A DNA stretch of 64,000 nt from Asparagopsis taxiformis (lineage: Eukaryota; Rhodophyta; Florideophyceae; Bonnemaisoniales; Bonnemaisoniaceae), in contig JALQPE010002642.1 in the NCBI GenBank assembly GCA_030407315.1, positions 1 through 64,000 of the forward strand, given 5' to 3'. Shown in pieces: positions 1-11,374 of the stretch. Within the stretch, counting starts at the first letter, position 1; each line of letters begins with the position of its first letter. The notes beneath the pieces were generated by a model. It saw nothing but the letters and a program-made list of their open reading frames with translations. It was not told the DNA's origin and ran no database searches. The position numbers and the translations under genes are program-made.

Positions 1-5
1 CCGTT

Positions 6-1775
6 GTGGTTACGCGACACTACACAGCAATCTTTTTTGTATCTCGTGCAACCAATTGTACCATCGCTTCCGGGAAAGCTCATTATGCCGCCGCGTATGC
101 GAAGAAAGCTCCAAAGCCTCCGGGCCTCCAGAAAACCCGGTCAGCAGCTGCTGTATCGAGTGCCCGACAATCCCGTGCGAAGAAGCGGTCTGGGCCTACC
201 GGCAGCATTGAACCGCGGTCGGTTAGTCGCAAGACGGACCGGCGCAGAACTGGGGATCCGCAGCGAGAAAGTGAGGAAGGAGGAACGGCGCGGAGAGAGA
301 TGGGGCTTGACCGAGGCAAGCGTGCTCGCAGGGACAGTGAACATCATGATGATGACATGATAGTGGCTCAAAACATGTTGGAATTGCGGCAGAGTGCTAT
401 GGCAAAGGTAGTTCCTCCCGGGTTGGCAGATGCGGAGGTGCTGCAGACGGAGTCCCAGCCGGGGGCTTCCCGACACTGGAGGCTGTGACCCCCACTGCGC
501 CAACTATGCCGAGTACATCAGCCCCAGCAGGTAATGCAGTCAGGGACCCGAGGATAGCGGCAAGGGATGTTGTTTCTGAGCAACGTTCACAGGATGCCAA
601 CTATCATCGGCGGTCAGGTGGTACTGAGGGGAGAGAGCAGCCGGAGTGCGGGCCTCGTCACAACAGAGTGTCATTGGTGCCAAATATGCGCGTAACGCCC
701 CCGCGACGTCAGGCTATTGGCGATGGAGGACATCATATTCCCGATAGCGTGGAGATGGGGGGACGGTGAGGGCAGAGAGGTTGCATCCGCCGGAATCCAT
801 CGATTTAATGGCGAGTCGCATCAATGCGCAGAAGAAGAAGATCGCGGAGCTGGAAAAAAAAGTGTTTAGCCAGGACATAGCAAACAAGGCGCTCACCACG
901 GAGATTGTTGCGTTGGAGGCTAAGGTGAAGACTGTGAAGACTCTGCAGGCGGAAATGCCAGCCTTACTGCAATTGCGAGAACAGGTAGAATCAGTGATCA
1001 CGGTGGCGGTAAGTCGAAAATACAGAAAGCCATTCCTGTGAAATACCTTGGAGTTCTTAGGGCGGTTGAGGAAAACCTGACAAAGTGGTGCAAGAACGAG
1101 ACTATGGAGCTGGACCCTATAGCGGAACAAAACGCAGAGACGTTGGACTGGACGTACCATCGAGGTAGAGCCGGTAGAAGGGGACACTTTGGAGCGAAAA
1201 CGGTGTAGGATATATTGCTACCCCTCCGGGCTATATCATCAAGAATCTGCAGTGGTATACACCTTCGTACAGGGACGAGAGTGATCTGCTGAATGACTTG
1301 GTGCGACACGTACTGCGTCAAAGTCCGTGGTGTGATGTGTTTTCCGATGAGGAGCAGCGAGCGTGTGTGCTGTCAAGAGGCTGTGGCGGGGAGCAAGGAA
1401 TTGAAAGTGAAGGTGACGCAGAAACTGTCCGACGTGATGAGTGCACGGAAGCGTAATGCGAGGGACAGATTGTTCGGTTCGCTGGGGTACACGAAATTAA
1501 TGTCTAGATGCACGATGCTGACGACGCGAGCTGAGATGGACGAGCGAGAGGAACAAAAGCGCGAAGCGTCTGAGAAGCTTTTGAAACGGGAAAGTAACGG
1601 TGATTTGGATATGGGGAGGTGGCGAACGGCACCGTTCTCAGAGCTGCGATACAGCAAAGGCTTGGTTCCTGACAGCTTCGAAATGGAAGTGAATGGTGAT
1701 GCATGGTTTAACAACCGAGTAGCTGTGAATGTGCTGGACATCTTCAGGGGTATTCGATACGACCAGAACAAGTAA
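6..1775 (+). pseudogene. Decayed coding remnant: basic N-terminus, coiled coil, unknown C-terminus
   Basis: Open stretches in several plus-strand frames follow each other with almost no gap (about 6-488, 485-769, 766-1041, about 1011-1207, about 1208-1455 and 1293-1775). They read like one protein of roughly 500-600 residues broken by frameshifts or by unrecognised introns; a GTAAGT at about 1009 could be a donor site. The first part is rich in Lys/Arg and could be nuclear. At about 800-1000 there is a clear heptad-like coiled coil (AQKKKIAELEKKV and onward). The last part ends in a stop at 1775. No family is recognised. The order basic, coiled coil, globular resembles the 591-residue protein at 39141-40916, but I see no convincing residue-level match. 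It may be an accessory gene of an element that extends left of the window. Confidence 0.35.
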
Positions 1776-1908
1776 TGGACATAGAGACGAGCATACTAAC
1801 GCTGGCGCGCCTGGATGCTTGGCTAGTGACTACTGTGGAGTGTTTGGATGAACCGAGGGGAAAGGAGGTGCACGGCAGAAGGAGTTTACAAGGCGGTACA
1901 GTCAATAT

Positions 1909-2379
1909 GTGGGGGTAGCTTTTCAGCAATTAGTTGGTATGGTGGTGTACTGCATGTCTTGTCTCCAAGGCTCGCAAGCAAGGGAAGAAACGGACGTTGT
2001 CGAGAGCGAACAGCGGACTAGTGCACAGTCACGGCATGTGTTTGCAAGCCGTACTGTGACGAGAGAGGCTGTTGAAGTGTGGCAAAGCGGAGAGGGGTCT
2101 GGAATTGTTCATGTCGTTGATGATGTAAACCGCTGCTCATCACTTGTTCTAGTGTCCGAGGATTGGATTCAATCGCATATTACGTCAAACCTCGGTGCTG
2201 TAATGGATTGTGTGATTGCGCAAGGACTAATTGGCGCAGAACTTTTCGTCGTTGACCCATATGCTGGACACCTGAGTGCAAACCTGAATGTCGAAATCAA
2301 TGCCCCACAGTATGGGGGCATGGAGCGGCGCCATGCAGCCACTGCTGATAACGGTTTTGGCGTAATGGAGGATGGTTGA
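1909..2379 (+). CDS. Unrecognised ORF of about 150 residues
   Basis: An open frame without an early ATG, so the true start is uncertain and it may be an exon or a fragment. The middle (VHVVDDVNRCSSLVLVSEDW) looks protein-like, but I recognise no domain. It lies between the decayed remnant at 6-1775 and the 3' end of the Plavaka-like transposase gene on the opposite strand, 78 bases away. It could belong to either element or be chance. Confidence 0.2.
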   Translation: MGVAFQQLVGMVVYCMSCLQGSQAREETDVVESEQRTSAQSRHVFASRTVTREAVEVWQSGEGSGIVHVVDDVNRCSSLVLVSEDWIQSHITSNLGAVMDCVIAQGLIGAELFVVDPYAGHLSANLNVEINAPQYGGMERRHAATADNGFGVMEDG

Positions 2380-2456
2380 AATTAGTGCAGTAAATGTGAC
2401 GTTGACTAGAAGGCTTATCATGTAGTACATTATCAATAGAGTGCTGCGATTTAGAT

Positions 2457-5400
2457 TTATTCTTCTTCATTATCATCTGTGAACTGGTAATCAGTGTTGG
2501 TGTAGAAGCGGTTGAGATAGAAACGGTGGTCCGACCAGTGCATTTGTTTCGTAAATGGCTTGACTGGAAAGTTACTTCGTACGATGTGCACGGTGCCAGA
2601 TATAGTAGATGCAGGAATGAGGTCAAACCAAGGACCACCTGCACTGTGGGATGCAGTGTCATTGCTGTCAACGGATCCGTTGTCCGGGTCCCATGTGGAC
2701 CACTTTAAACAAATGCACCCAAGTGATTTTTCCACAGCGGTTTTTGGGGCAAAGCAGGTCATATACTGAACGAAAGCGAGTTCTACAGGTTGAAACAGGT
2801 TTGGAGACTGCAGGCGTACCAGTGCCAGGACGCGCCCTACCCATATGGTTCTGTAGTCATCGGCAGTTCCGGAGATGACGACAAAGGAGTACTGCGATCT
2901 CTTTGCGGGGCCGAACGATGAAGTTGCAAAGACGCGCTGCTGCTTGTGCCTCGACACGTTTGTGGGGCGAAGCATGCCACTGTGCGGGTCAAAGTCGTCG
3001 GCATCTGGGACGTACCCTCCCATGACGTAGGCGGACTTTACCACGGTGACGGAAATGTCCATGTCATGTATTGGAGGGCCTTCTGCCGTGGCGCGCAGTC
3101 TAGCGAGGGTGAGGAACGCTTGTGCAGCTGTGTCACCGAGTTGCTGGAATAGCGTTATGGTGCCAGACGGGAACGAGGAGTTGTGCAGAGGCAAAAGAGT
3201 GGCAGGATCGGGCTGTCCGTCGATATCTGCAACGAGGAGGGTTGCATCGGGCAGCAGGGAGGCAAAGTCGTGCAGTGCAACGGTGAATCCGTCGCGAACG
3301 AGTACTGCACCGTCTGTGGGCGATATCATGCGTGCGTTTCCCAATGTGTTCGATGGGGTATGACCAGTTGGAGTGGCCAAGGAGAATTCCATGTGGCGAA
3401 TAGTCTCTTCCATGGCTGTGGAGCGCCTTCGAGAGGTTTTCCTATAACTCTGTTTGAACAGAAGATGCGAGTGTTCGTAGGGCCTGCATCAATGTGTTCC
3501 AGGGCGCCATATCTCTGCAAGTCACCGGGAAGATGGTCTAGAAGATGGAACTTGAAAGTTTTGAGACCTGTGGTGTGGAATGGGCCGAGGGTGGAGAGCA
3601 TTGATTGTTTGAAATAGGAAATGGAGTTCTGGAGGCTTTCTAGTTCGGCGGCAGTCCAGTGCTTGATGCGACCGCGTTTCATGACCCATGCGACGAGGTC
3701 AGAGTATTGCGTGCAGATGGAAGTGAGGGGGGCTGTATCTACTTCGTCACAGCATGTGTCAATGAATGCTGCGATGAAAGGGAACACCATGTCGACATGG
3801 TGATAGTCTTTGGCTGCGAGCATGCCGCGTATGCCGTCCTCCGTGAAGAGGCCGTTCAAATTGGTGCCCTTCTCACCCTTGGAGAAGTCGACATGAAGAC
3901 CGGTGATGTAGTAGTCGCGTTCGATAGCGGACAGAATGCTGTTTGAGCCGGCGAGGATGGATTTTTTCACCTTCTTGAAGGTGCGAGGTGTCCCGGAATG
4001 GGAGGCAGTGGTGGTGGTGAGGTCTGGGGAGCTGAGGCGGTGGACAATGCACTGTTTGATGAGCTTTGAGATGCCGAGGTGGAGATTGTGCAGAGGCTCG
4101 AAGGAGAAAATGTTGTAGGGGTCTAGGGGACTGTTGGTGGGTAAAAGAGCGGTCGATTCGAGGACAGAGTGTTGTTCGAGGAGGGAGAGAGCTTCGAGCG
4201 GAGCAGTTGTATGCTCCTGAGCGCTCTCTTGGCGTGCAGAGCGTGTATCATCGAGGGAGCGGGGCTGGTGTGGCGCGCTGGATTCAAGTTGAGTGGCGGG
4301 GATGTAGCAGCGGTGGCAGGGATGTGTGGTGGTAGTGCTGTTGCGAGTGCATGAGAGCTCTTTGGCCTCTGGAAAGTCGCAGCAATAATTGGCTAGGATG
4401 GGAAAGCATTGGCGGGCAGTTGCAGTGGAGTCTGTGCAGGGGAACCCGGAAGAGAACGCGGTGGATAGGGACGAAAACACTTTTTCGAGTGCTTTATGAA
4501 GAATATCAATTTTGCGAGCGCGACTAGCAGAACTAGAGGTTGTCGGCATTTCATCACCGAACAAGGCGTTGGACGAAGGGTTAACAATGTACGGAAGATA
4601 CCCGACGATGGTGAGGCCGGTACGGATGCAGTGGCGACGGAGGGGGGCGGAGAAGTTGAGCAGTGTGACGTGTATGGGGTATGCGACGATTGCGGAGCTC
4701 TTGAGGCTTGTGCTGCTCTTGTCGGAGTACACTTGGAGGAGGCCGGCAAAGGAGGAAGGTGTGGGATCAGTTTCCTCTGCCCATACGACCTGTGGATCTT
4801 CCGAGAGCTGCACGCGCTGTCTAGTAACCTGGTGCAGCGTTTTCGCGAATTCTGTGTGTAGGGGATGAGAAAATATTGCGGTGCCGTCTGGGGCGGTCTG
4901 TGGGGAGGGGTGGAAGAGAGTATTTTGGTCGTTAGCCAGTGCTAACTGCCTGCGGAGCATGTCGACTGGGTCGCGGAGGTACAGCTGTGCCGAGTACTTA
5001 CCAGTTTTGTCTGGAATGATGTGGCTCTTGTAACCTTCGGTGCGGAAATGTGTTTCGACCATGGAAGCGGTAACGTGGCGACATTCTTCTACGGTGCGAA
5101 CGGCGCTGTTGAACTTTTCTAGGGAGAATGCGGGGTCTTGTAGGATGGTGATGACTTCGCTCACGCGGCCAGCGCCGGCCTTGTACTCGAGGGTTGTGAG
5201 ACTGGCGGCGAGGGATTGCACGAGGAGGTCTGCGCGGGAGGGGGTGAGGTTGGTGGCAGTGAAGCGTCACAGGGTGAGTCGCTGGAGGAAGCACGACCAG
5301 ATTCTGGGTCTGGGGAGCTGGGTTGCGGGGAATCATGGTCGCCGTTTCGAGCAGGCTCATGGGTGACGGCAGGGACACGAGCGTTGTTGAAATGTTGGGG

Positions 5401-5496
5401 AGAGGGGTTGAAACGGTAGCGACACGTTCGCTCATGCAGCGCGAGCGCATAAGCATCTACGCAGTAGTAGAAGCACCCTTCATACTTGCATTCCAT
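2457..5496 (-). pseudogene. Plavaka/KDZ-like transposase gene, copy 1, broken by two single-base deletions
   Basis: The gene reads leftward from ATG at 5496 in three overlapping pieces: 5496-5161, 5221-3326 and 3413-2457. The N-terminus has a C2HC-type finger (Cys3, Cys8, His21, Cys25), then a Pro/Ser-rich linker. The centre carries Plavaka-family landmarks: a YSDKSSTS block followed by AYPIHVTLLNFS, a CHRC zinc motif, and SFEPLHNLHLGISKL. The C-terminus ends in a conserved block starting GPWFDLIPAS. Comparison with copy 2 (21462 onward) shows copy 1 lost one base near 5245 and one near 3481. These two lesions alone explain the split, so the parent was one ORF of about 1,000 residues. Such enzymes cut and paste their own element. 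Assignment to the Plavaka branch rather than another CACTA/KDZ relative is from motif memory. Confidence 0.75.
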
Positions 5497-6199
5497 GTCG
5501 AGTTTTGACGCAAAAGGGAGGATTGCGAGCTGAACAGGGGAGACTGTGCCGTCCAGATGCGACCAATTTTATTTTGTGGTGCTTTCGAGACTTGGAATGT
5601 AACGTGTTCGTTCGTAGTTTTTGTGGGTAGTAGTTTTGTGCTCACTCCAGCTGACATCCCAACGGTGGAATTTAACCGAGAGTTCAATCATTTCCAACTG
5701 TTACATCACATTGCGTGCTGGCAAAGTGTGCATGGAAGGACGAACGACTGCCTGGGACATGAATTTTCAATTAATTCATTTGTAATAATAAACTTTTTTA
5801 TTTCCGAACTTCGTGGAATCTGAATGTGCTTTACAGCGGATATGCCACGGATCATGTAAGGAAAGCAAATGGATTCTCATATATATGATTATATGTTTAT
5901 ATTCGTTGTTCTCGATCCGGATCTCATTGTTCGGGGAATCAGAGACCATGGCTTGGGCCATACTCAATCTCACTGCCGGCGATGATTTCGAGTATGCACA
6001 GCAAGACTTAAGCGGACGCTGAAAGCTGTCCGGTCGACGCCGCAGGCTCCACTCCGCCCTCATCACCGACTGAGATTCTTTGACCGCCTTTGCTTTGTTT
6101 AGTGTAGATGGACGAAGGTACGTGCGCGAATCTTGAGGGTATGCATTGAGGGAAGCGTGGGTTTTGAGTCTGACTATTTCCGTTGATGCGATATTTTTC

Positions 6200-7130
6200 A
6201 TGGAAGCCTGTTGACTCATGGTGTGTATTGAGCGGAGGATGGAAGAGAGGTACGTGAAGTTTTGAAAGTATGCTGTGAGGGAAGGTTGTTTTGAGTCTGA
6301 CTGTTGTGGTTGATTCCGATGTTGTGTAGATGATGCAGGAATGTTGATGACGGAAGGTAAGTTTCATTGAGTGCCAAGATGTGCTTTGCGAAGATATGGA
6401 CTGCTGACTATGATTATTATTCATTGCAAGGTTTTTGGATCATGGTTTGTATTGTGTGTAGGATGGATGAGAGGTACATTTGCGAGTTCTCAGGGTATGT
6501 AGCGAGGGAAACGTTGGTTTTCAATCTGACTGTTGCGATTGAATCCGATGTTGCGTAGGTGATGGAGGAATAGTGATGACGGAAGGTAAGTCACATTGGG
6601 CGCCCAGACCGGTTGTGCGAAGATGCGGAATGCTGACTACTTTTCTTGGCTACACGATTACGTGATTTATGGTTTTTATTGTGTGCAGGATGGAACAGGT
6701 AAGGTAAGTGTGCGAGTTTTGAAAGTAAGCAGCGAGGGAAGGTGGTTTTGAGTCTGACTATTTCCGTTGATGCGATATTTTTCATTGCAAGCCTATTGAG
6801 TCATGGTGTGTATTGTGTGGAGCGAAGGTAAGTGTGCGAGTTTTGAAAGTAAGCTGCGAGGGAAGGTTGGTTTTGAGTCTGACTGTTGTGGTTGATTCCG
6901 ATGTTGTGTAGATGGTGCAGGAATGTTGATGACAGAAGGTAAGTTTCACTGAGCACCAAGACTTGTTTTGCGAAGATATGGACTGCTGACTTTGATTATT
7001 CATTGCAAGGTTTTGGATCATGGTTTGTATTTTGTGTAGGATGGATGATTCAGTCATCCTCTCGGAGAGGTAAGTAAGGGAGTTTCTAGGATATCTGTCG
7101 TGGTAAGCGTTGCTTTTGAATCTGACTGTT
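6200..7130. repeat. Degenerate tandem repeats with a variable period of about 115-250 bp
   Basis: A block containing GAGGGAAGGTTGGTTTTGAG, then TCTGACTGTTG, a GTGATGCAGGAATG-type block and GGAAGGTAAGT recurs near 6266, 6510, 6735, 6850 and 7090. The mirror copy at 20350-20760 has fewer units, so the array has expanded or contracted between copies. Confidence 0.6.
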
Positions 7131-7504
7131 GGGGTTGATGTTTTGTATGTGATGCAGGAGTGGTGAAGCAGGAACGGCAGGACTGAAGGAGAGTGAAGAA
7201 GGGATGTAGGAAGATGGGGAATGAAGCTGTGAGGTGTTTCTGGTATGTGTATATTTTGGGGCATACGATAGAAGTGAGAGTGCGTTTCAAGTGGTGTAAG
7301 ATTTTGCTGACCATGTTCGTGTTTGATGTCTTGATGATTTAATGGGCTGGGGTGGTGTCGAGGAAAGCGGGGATGGTATTGGGAAGGAGCGTATTTTTTG
7401 TAATCTAGGTCGTGAGGGTTCTTGAAGTATGTGCGGATGGTGGTGCATGGCGTTCGGATGGTAGGGAGAACGCGATAGTGAGGGAGATGGGTGATCGACG
7501 ATAT

Positions 7505-7645
7505 GCTGACAGGTATTTTGTATTCTGGCTGGATACGTATTTCGTATTCTGCTGGATACATATTCCGTATTCTGGCTGGATACGTATTTCCTATTCTAAC
7601 CGGGTATTTATTTCCTATTCTGACCAGATATGTATTCCCTATTCT
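7505..7645. repeat. Short tandem repeats, unit about 26 bp
   Basis: Five to six imperfect units around GGATACGTATTTCGTATTCT. A matching array is seen in reverse complement at 19855-19985 in the other Plavaka-like copy. Confidence 0.6.
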
Positions 7646-7774
7646 AGAGAGACGTATTGTATACGAGCAGTTTCCTAAATGAGAGAATAAAATACGGTCC
7701 GATATGGGCCCTGAATTTACCATCCGCTGTAATTTCTTCCCTCCCGGTTTTCGCTGATATATTGTATACTGGAT

Positions 7775-8333
7775 GTCGGGTCCTAGTATTCCGCCATATG
7801 TACTAGAGAAAGTGGATGTCGGGTCCTAGTATTCCGCCAAACGTACTAGAGAAAGTGGATGTCGGGTCCTAGTATTCCGCCATATGTACTAGAGAAAGTG
7901 GATGTCGGGTCCTAGTATTGCGCCATATGTACTAGAGAAAGTGGATGTCGGGTCCTAGTATTCCGCCATATGTACTAGAGAAAGTGGATGTCGGGTCCTA
8001 GTATTGCGCCATATGTACTAGAGAAAGTGGATGTCGGGTCCTAGTATTGCGCCATATGTACTAGAGAAAGTGGATGTCGGGTCCTAGTATTCCGCCATAT
8101 GTACTAGAGAAAGTGGATGTCGGGTCCTAGTATTGCGCCATATGTACTAGAGAAAGTGGATGTCGGGTCCTAGTATTCCGCCATATGTACTAGAGAAAGT
8201 GGATGTCGGGTCCTAGTATTCCGCCATATGTACTAGAGAAAGTGGATGTCGGGCCCTAGTATTCCGCCATATGTACTAGAGAAAGTGGATGTCGGGCCCT
8301 AGTATTCCGCCATATGTACTAGAGAAAGTGGAC
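7775..8333. repeat. 43-bp minisatellite, 13 units
   Basis: Units begin GTCGGGTCCTAGTATT and recur exactly every 43 bases (7775, 7818 and so on to 8291). They differ only at a few sites, for example TCC/TGC before GCCATA. The mirror copy near 19635-19730 has only two units. There are no unique spacers, so this is not CRISPR. Confidence 0.9.
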
Positions 8334-8552
8334 GTCCGCATCCAAAAAATTTTTATTTTTTTTTGGACGCGGACGTTCATTTGTTCTAGTAAATCTCGGG
8401 GCCGACTAGGACCCGTACTAGAGAGACTGGACGTCCGCGTCCACTTCCGAAAACACAGACGTCGTCGCCTTCGTTTGTTGCATCGTGCAACGTCGCGCAC
8501 GCGTGCGCTTAACCCGACGCTCGTGTGCGTTTTCGGGGGCCGTCGTGGCCTT

Positions 8553-9385
8553 TCACGTTGTTGCTCGTCGCACGCGTGCGAAGTATCGAGAGACGCTCTC
8601 TTCAGATACGTTCCGGCGGGGCTCCCACGTAGGGTTACGATACCCGACCCACTTCACGAGGAAGTCTAGGGTGCCGTCATCGTTTTCGCGATGGTTCAGT
8701 AGATCGTCTACTACATACGCCGGACCGTCGCGGTTCTTGTCGAGGTCTGCCTCGGTGGCATCGTATGGCTCCGGCGGGGGCGCGTTCGCCGGCGTTGGCG
8801 CGTACGCAACGCGGTCCGAGTTGACACGTTCAACTACGTCTCCTCGTTGGATGACGAACGTTCGTACGTCGTTACGTAGTACGCGGAACGGTCCCAACGC
8901 GTGGTTGCCGAGCTTCGTGCCCTTCGTGGTCCCGTCCGTCGGGTCGATGAATACGTATTCTCCCGCGCGGATGTTTCGATTCGAGACACGGACTCGTTTG
9001 TCGAAATTTCGTTTATAACGTGCCTGCGCGGCCTTCAGCGTTCGATACGCGTTATCCATCGTTGTGGCGAGCTCACGAACGTAAGTGGCTCGCCCTCCCC
9101 CGTCGGGTAGTTCGCGGTTCGTTACCGACGTGTGTAGCGCCAACGGTGGCGGTGGATTCGTGAGAATCAAATCGAAGGGCGTCGTGCCCGTGCTCGAATG
9201 CACATGCGTGTTGTACGCAAACGTTAACGCCGATGCGTATCGATCCCAGTCGTTCTGGTTTTCGTTCACGTAATTGCGCAGCATCGCCAGGATCGTCCTG
9301 TTGTAGCGCTCCACCTGCCCGTTCGTTTGGGGGTGGTACGTCGACGTAAAGACGTTCGTTACGCCAATCTCGTTGCAACGCGCTG
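8553..9385 (-). pseudogene. Gypsy 1 integrase C-terminal half plus chromodomain
   Basis: This carries the end of the integrase catalytic core (YHPQTNGQVERYNRTI, with the catalytic Glu), the GPY-like C-terminal region and a chromodomain near the end (YVVDDLLNHR, then FLVKWVGY and TWEP). Chromodomains direct integration to marked heterochromatin in chromoviruses. It is separated from the rest of pol by a one-base deletion near 9385, where the upstream frame runs into a stop. The downstream open frame with a Met begins at 9314, but homology extends back to the shift. Confidence 0.8.
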
Positions 9386-11374
9386 GAAGAACTTAGCAGC
9401 GAACTGCTTTCCGTTATCGCTTATGAGCGTCCGTGGGGGTCCATACGAGAAGACCCACGCGTTGACGAACGCGCTCGCCACGTTGGCGGAATCGATATTT
9501 CGTAGAGGTACGACTCTAGTCAGCTTCGTGAAGCGGTCCGTTATCACGAGGATAAATCGGTTACCACGCGTGGTCTTCGTAAGCGGACCTAGTATGTCGA
9601 TACATAGGTCTCGCAGCGGCTCCGTAGCCGGAAATAAACGTAACGGGTTCGTCCGTTTGCGAAGCTTCACGCGGTTCTTCGCACATCCAACGCAGTTTCG
9701 TACCGTTGCGTGGATGTCGGCGGCCATCGCGGGCCAGTAGTACGTCCTCCGTAGGGTATAGTACATACGCGTTTGCCCGGGATGTCCAGCGAGGACGTGG
9801 TGGTGCGTTAACTCCAGCAGCCGCGGCCGTAACGAAGCCGGCACAACGATTTGTGTACGTTCCTCATCGTGAGGGTTCCGGCGTCGGAGTAGGCCATCGT
9901 GGCCTTCGAAGAATGCAGCGTCCTGCGTCTCGGACTGTCGTGTCAGTATCGTTTGACAGAACGCGTCCTCGCGTTGAGCTTCGATAAGCTCGTCCCTCGT
10001 AATGGGAAGCTGAACGTCAGCTGGTGGCACGCGTGCCGAATCGTCTTCAGCAGCGCGCTGTTCGTCGAGGAAATCCGGTTCCTCGTCAAGAACGTCATCG
10101 AGCGACGCGTCGCGGTTGAACTCGAGGCCATCGTGGCCAGCCGTCGTGGCTGATGTTCGTTCATCCCGAGTCTCGTCCGACGGGTCGTCGTGACCCCTGG
10201 CATTCGTTGCCTTTTTACGTACGGACGTCGTTCGTCCCTGTCCATTTCGTGTGGGTTGTCGCCGACTGCGAGTCGTCACGAGGACCGCGTCCCCGTACGA
10301 TGGTACGTCATCGTCGACGGGTCGACCGTCGTCATACGTAGATATCACACGTGATAAAGCGTCAGGTACCTGGTGCACGCGCCCAGGCCTGTACGTGACT
10401 TCGAAATCGAATTCGGCAACGCGTAGCCTCCATCGTAGTAGTCGTCCGGACGCGTCCGTTAACGTCATCAGCCAACGTAAGGCTTCGTGATCCGTACGTA
10501 CGGTAAATCGTTGACCCTCTACGTAGGGTCGGAGCGACGTTATCGCCCAGACGACGGAGTAACACTCGCGCTCCGTTGCCGAGTAACCACGTTCGGTTTC
10601 GTTAAGGGTCTTCGACCAGTACCCAATCGGCACCCATTCGTTGGGCTTGTCCTCTTTCTGCTGTTGGAGCAACGTAGCTCCCAGCTGATACGCCGACGCG
10701 TCGGTATCGATCATGAACGGACGTCCCGCCTTCGGAAGGTGCAATACTGGTGGCGACACCAGTATTGTCTTCAACGTTTCGAACGCATTCGTTTGCGCGT
10801 CCGTTGGGTTCGTCCAATCGGGGGAAGCGTCCTTCTTCAACATCGTGTTGAGTGGCCGAGCGATCTCGGCATACGCCTTTACGAAACGGCGGTAAACGTT
10901 GGCCGCGCCCAAAAACGATCGACATTGCGTCTTGTCTCGTGGGAACGTAGCCGTACGAAAGGCTTCCTTGTTCCGAGCTGCGACGTGCAGCTTCCCTGGG
11001 GTAATCACGTGCCCCAGGTAGTCAACTCGTGGTTGAAAGAACGAGCACTTCGTGAGCTTTAACGTTACTCCCGCTGCGCGTAGCAGGGAAAGCACCTGTT
11101 CAACGTGACCCAGGTGAGACTCGAGGTCTTTCGAAAAGACGATTACGTCGTCTAAGTAGACCAGGCACGATTGCCAACGTACTCCGGAGAGGATGATGTC
11201 CAATGTCCGCTGAAACGTAGCGGGGGCATTTCGTAGCCCGAATGGCATTCGCACGTAGCGATACGTTCCCATGAAAGACGTAAACGTTGTCTTATCACGG
11301 TCCTCGGCGGAGACGGGCACTTGCCAGTAACCGGCGTTACAATCGAGTGTCGTGAAGATGGCGGCGTCGCCCAA
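9359..11374 (-). pseudogene. Gypsy 1 RT palm, RNase H and integrase N-terminal half
   Basis: Reading from 11374: the FTTLDCNAGYWQ palm motif, MPFGLRNAPATFQ, then YLDD as the polymerase active site (YIDD/YLDD in this family), a RNase H domain (MIDTDAS, TERECYSVVWA, RTDHEALRW), and an integrase HHCC finger with Cys-x2-Cys (CVGC). The first two catalytic aspartates follow, in IDILGPL and ISDNGKQF. The frame ends with a stop at 9359 because of a one-base loss just before the YHPQTNG motif. The upstream end is also a frameshift: one extra base near 11364 separates it from the 601-codon frame ending at 11337. Confidence 0.85.

Larger units (their letters stand above)
5497..8461. mobile_element. 5' flank of Plavaka-like copy 1
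   Basis: This stretch is the reverse complement, with indels, of 19512-21461 upstream of copy 2, so it belongs to the same element. It holds no convincing gene; open frames here simply read through repeats. From gene outward it contains a unique stretch (5497-6200), degenerate repeats of roughly 115-250 bp (6200-7130), a cluster of roughly 26-bp repeats (7505-7645), a 43-bp minisatellite (7775-8333) and a conserved 128-bp end (8334-8461). Homology between the copies stops sharply at 8461 and 19512, which I take as the element's outer boundary. No target duplication can be tested, because the other end of neither copy is visible. Confidence 0.6.

Noticed and set aside
7775..8333. Regular 43-bp repeats resembling a CRISPR array
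   Set aside because: Repeats are head-to-tail with no unique spacers, sit in a eukaryotic transposon and have no cas genes nearby.
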